Source: Methanosarcina sp. (lineage in GTDB: Archaea; Halobacteriota; Methanosarcinia; Methanosarcinales; Methanosarcinaceae). From it: a stretch of 6,572 bases of DNA. A program made the translations under genes and the position numbers. The notes beneath the pieces are model-generated. The model did no database searches. It saw only the letters and a program-made list of their open reading frames with translations, and was not told where the DNA came from. Below are positions 5,968 through 6,572 of the stretch, piece by piece. Every line of letters begins with the position of its first letter. Position 1 is the stretch's first letter. The stretch spans positions 1-6,572 of the forward strand of contig JADGNM010000150.1 in the NCBI GenBank assembly GCA_017883485.1. The letters run 5' to 3'.

Positions 5968-5999
5968 CCCCGATCTCAAAAAAGTCAAGATAGATGGGG
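5968..5999 (-). terminator. Terminator-like stem-loop after the right-edge gene
   Basis: On the minus strand CCCCATCT pairs with AGAT-GGGG around a one-base bulge and a 15-base loop that includes six T. It lies 24 bases after the stop codon at 6024. A palindrome GGGCGCCC (5962-5969) and the AT-rich TTAATTTAAATTT follow it. It probably ends the upstream gene's transcript before the tbp promoter. Confidence 0.4.
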
Positions 6000-6023
6000 C
6001 AGCAGTACAGGTTTTAAGTCATC

Positions 6024-6569
6024 TTACTCTTCTAATTTATTCAGGCCGTCGAGAATAGAATCATACTTCCCGCAGATTCTCTGGAGGAGATCCCCTTCCA
6101 AATTACGGTGAGTAGGTATCAGTATTTGAGCTCCTTTATCTATCTTTACTCCTCCTTTTGAAATTCCGTAATCCGGAGCAACAAGAATGCCTTCTGCGGA
6201 AATTCCAAGTGAGAGGTCGTTTACTATCCTTGAGACCATTTCAGTGGCTGGCTTTACCTTTTTCTCGATGAGGACAGCGGATGAAACATATTTTTCCCTC
6301 TTCTCCCTGATCTTCTGCATAGTTATTTCAACTGTTTTAGGGTCCACTTCATCAGGAAGTTCTTCAGCGAGTAAGGAAACTGCCTCAACAAGGTCCTCAA
6401 AAGTTGTCGAGTGGACCTCAAGAATTTCTCCATCACAGTACTGGCGTGCGGTATCTACATAACCGGCCGAGATAATAAGCACGTCAAGCTCAAGCAGGCG
6501 CGAGACCTCTTCTTTCGAAGGTGAGTAAGCATTAACAACAAGGTATTCTTTGATCCCGCACATGCTCAT
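6024..6569 (-). CDS. Conserved-looking archaeal protein of unknown function (may extend past the right edge)
   Basis: I do not recognise this protein. It is 181 residues from the first visible ATG, soluble, acidic in the middle and without a signal peptide or membrane segment. An alpha/beta N-terminal part (EYLVVNAYSPSKEEVSRLLELDVLIISAG, read as EYLVVNAYS at 8-16 and LDVLIISAG at 28-36) is followed by a charged helical section rich in E and K (66-97). A C-terminal part holds APDYGISKGGVKIDKG (131-146) and LIPTHRNLEGD (150-160), which look like conserved functional loops. Three cysteines (C4, C45, C166) show no metal-binding spacing. ATG 6569 and ATG 6563 are both possible starts, and the codon before them (CTC) is open, so the true start may lie outside the window. 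It precedes tbp on the same strand but a stem-loop and promoter boxes separate them. Confidence 0.75.
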   Translation of the reverse strand: MSMCGIKEYLVVNAYSPSKEEVSRLLELDVLIISAGYVDTARQYCDGEILEVHSTTFEDLVEAVSLLAEELPDEVDPKTVEITMQKIREKREKYVSSAVLIEKKVKPATEMVSRIVNDLSLGISAEGILVAPDYGISKGGVKIDKGAQILIPTHRNLEGDLLQRICGKYDSILDGLNKLEE

Positions 6570-6572
6570 GAG

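Overview
The window looks like chromosomal DNA of a methanogenic archaeon, most likely Methanosarcina or a close relative. The basis is an archaeal two-repeat TATA-binding protein (TBP), an AglJ-type dolichol-phosphate glycosyltransferase, a short archaeal-style ThiC-family protein, AT-rich intergenic DNA with TTTATATA-type promoter boxes, and what appears to be the start of an ISAzo13-like transposase at the left edge. The genus is inferred from gene content and style, not from any database match.

Layout. Positions 1-83 (minus) hold the N-terminus of a probable transposase cut by the window edge. Positions 84-547 are an AT-rich leader with one good TATA box and no convincing gene. Positions 548-2367 (plus) are a two-gene operon with an ATGA overlap: an ABC ATPase followed by an ABC-2 permease, together a DrrAB-like exporter of unknown substrate. 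Positions 2368-2554 separate this operon from a convergent thiC-family gene and hold two sets of short direct repeats and a terminator-like hairpin. The thiC-family gene (2555-3841, minus) has its own TATA box. A 409-bp gap follows, with the T-rich 3' end region of the next gene. Then come aglJ (4251-5162, minus), tbp (5279-5830, minus) and an unrecognised gene (6024 to the right edge, minus).

The minus-strand genes are not an obvious operon. Each of the three recognised ones is preceded by its own TATA-like element, and their functions differ: pyrimidine or cofactor synthesis, surface glycosylation and basal transcription. The exporter operon runs the opposite way and meets the thiC-family gene tail to tail.

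The most interesting signals are three. (1) The tbp promoter region has three identical TTTATATA boxes exactly 32 bp apart, one too close to the start codon to act as a promoter, which suggests TBP autoregulation. (2) The ThiC-family protein departs from the ThiC signatures I remember at several sites, so a paralogous role such as anaerobic 5-hydroxybenzimidazole synthesis (BzaF-like) should be considered. (3) Repeats cluster at the convergent 3' ends, including a 17-bp tandem duplication touching the thiC stop codon. I see no CRISPR array, tRNA, rRNA or recognisable riboswitch.
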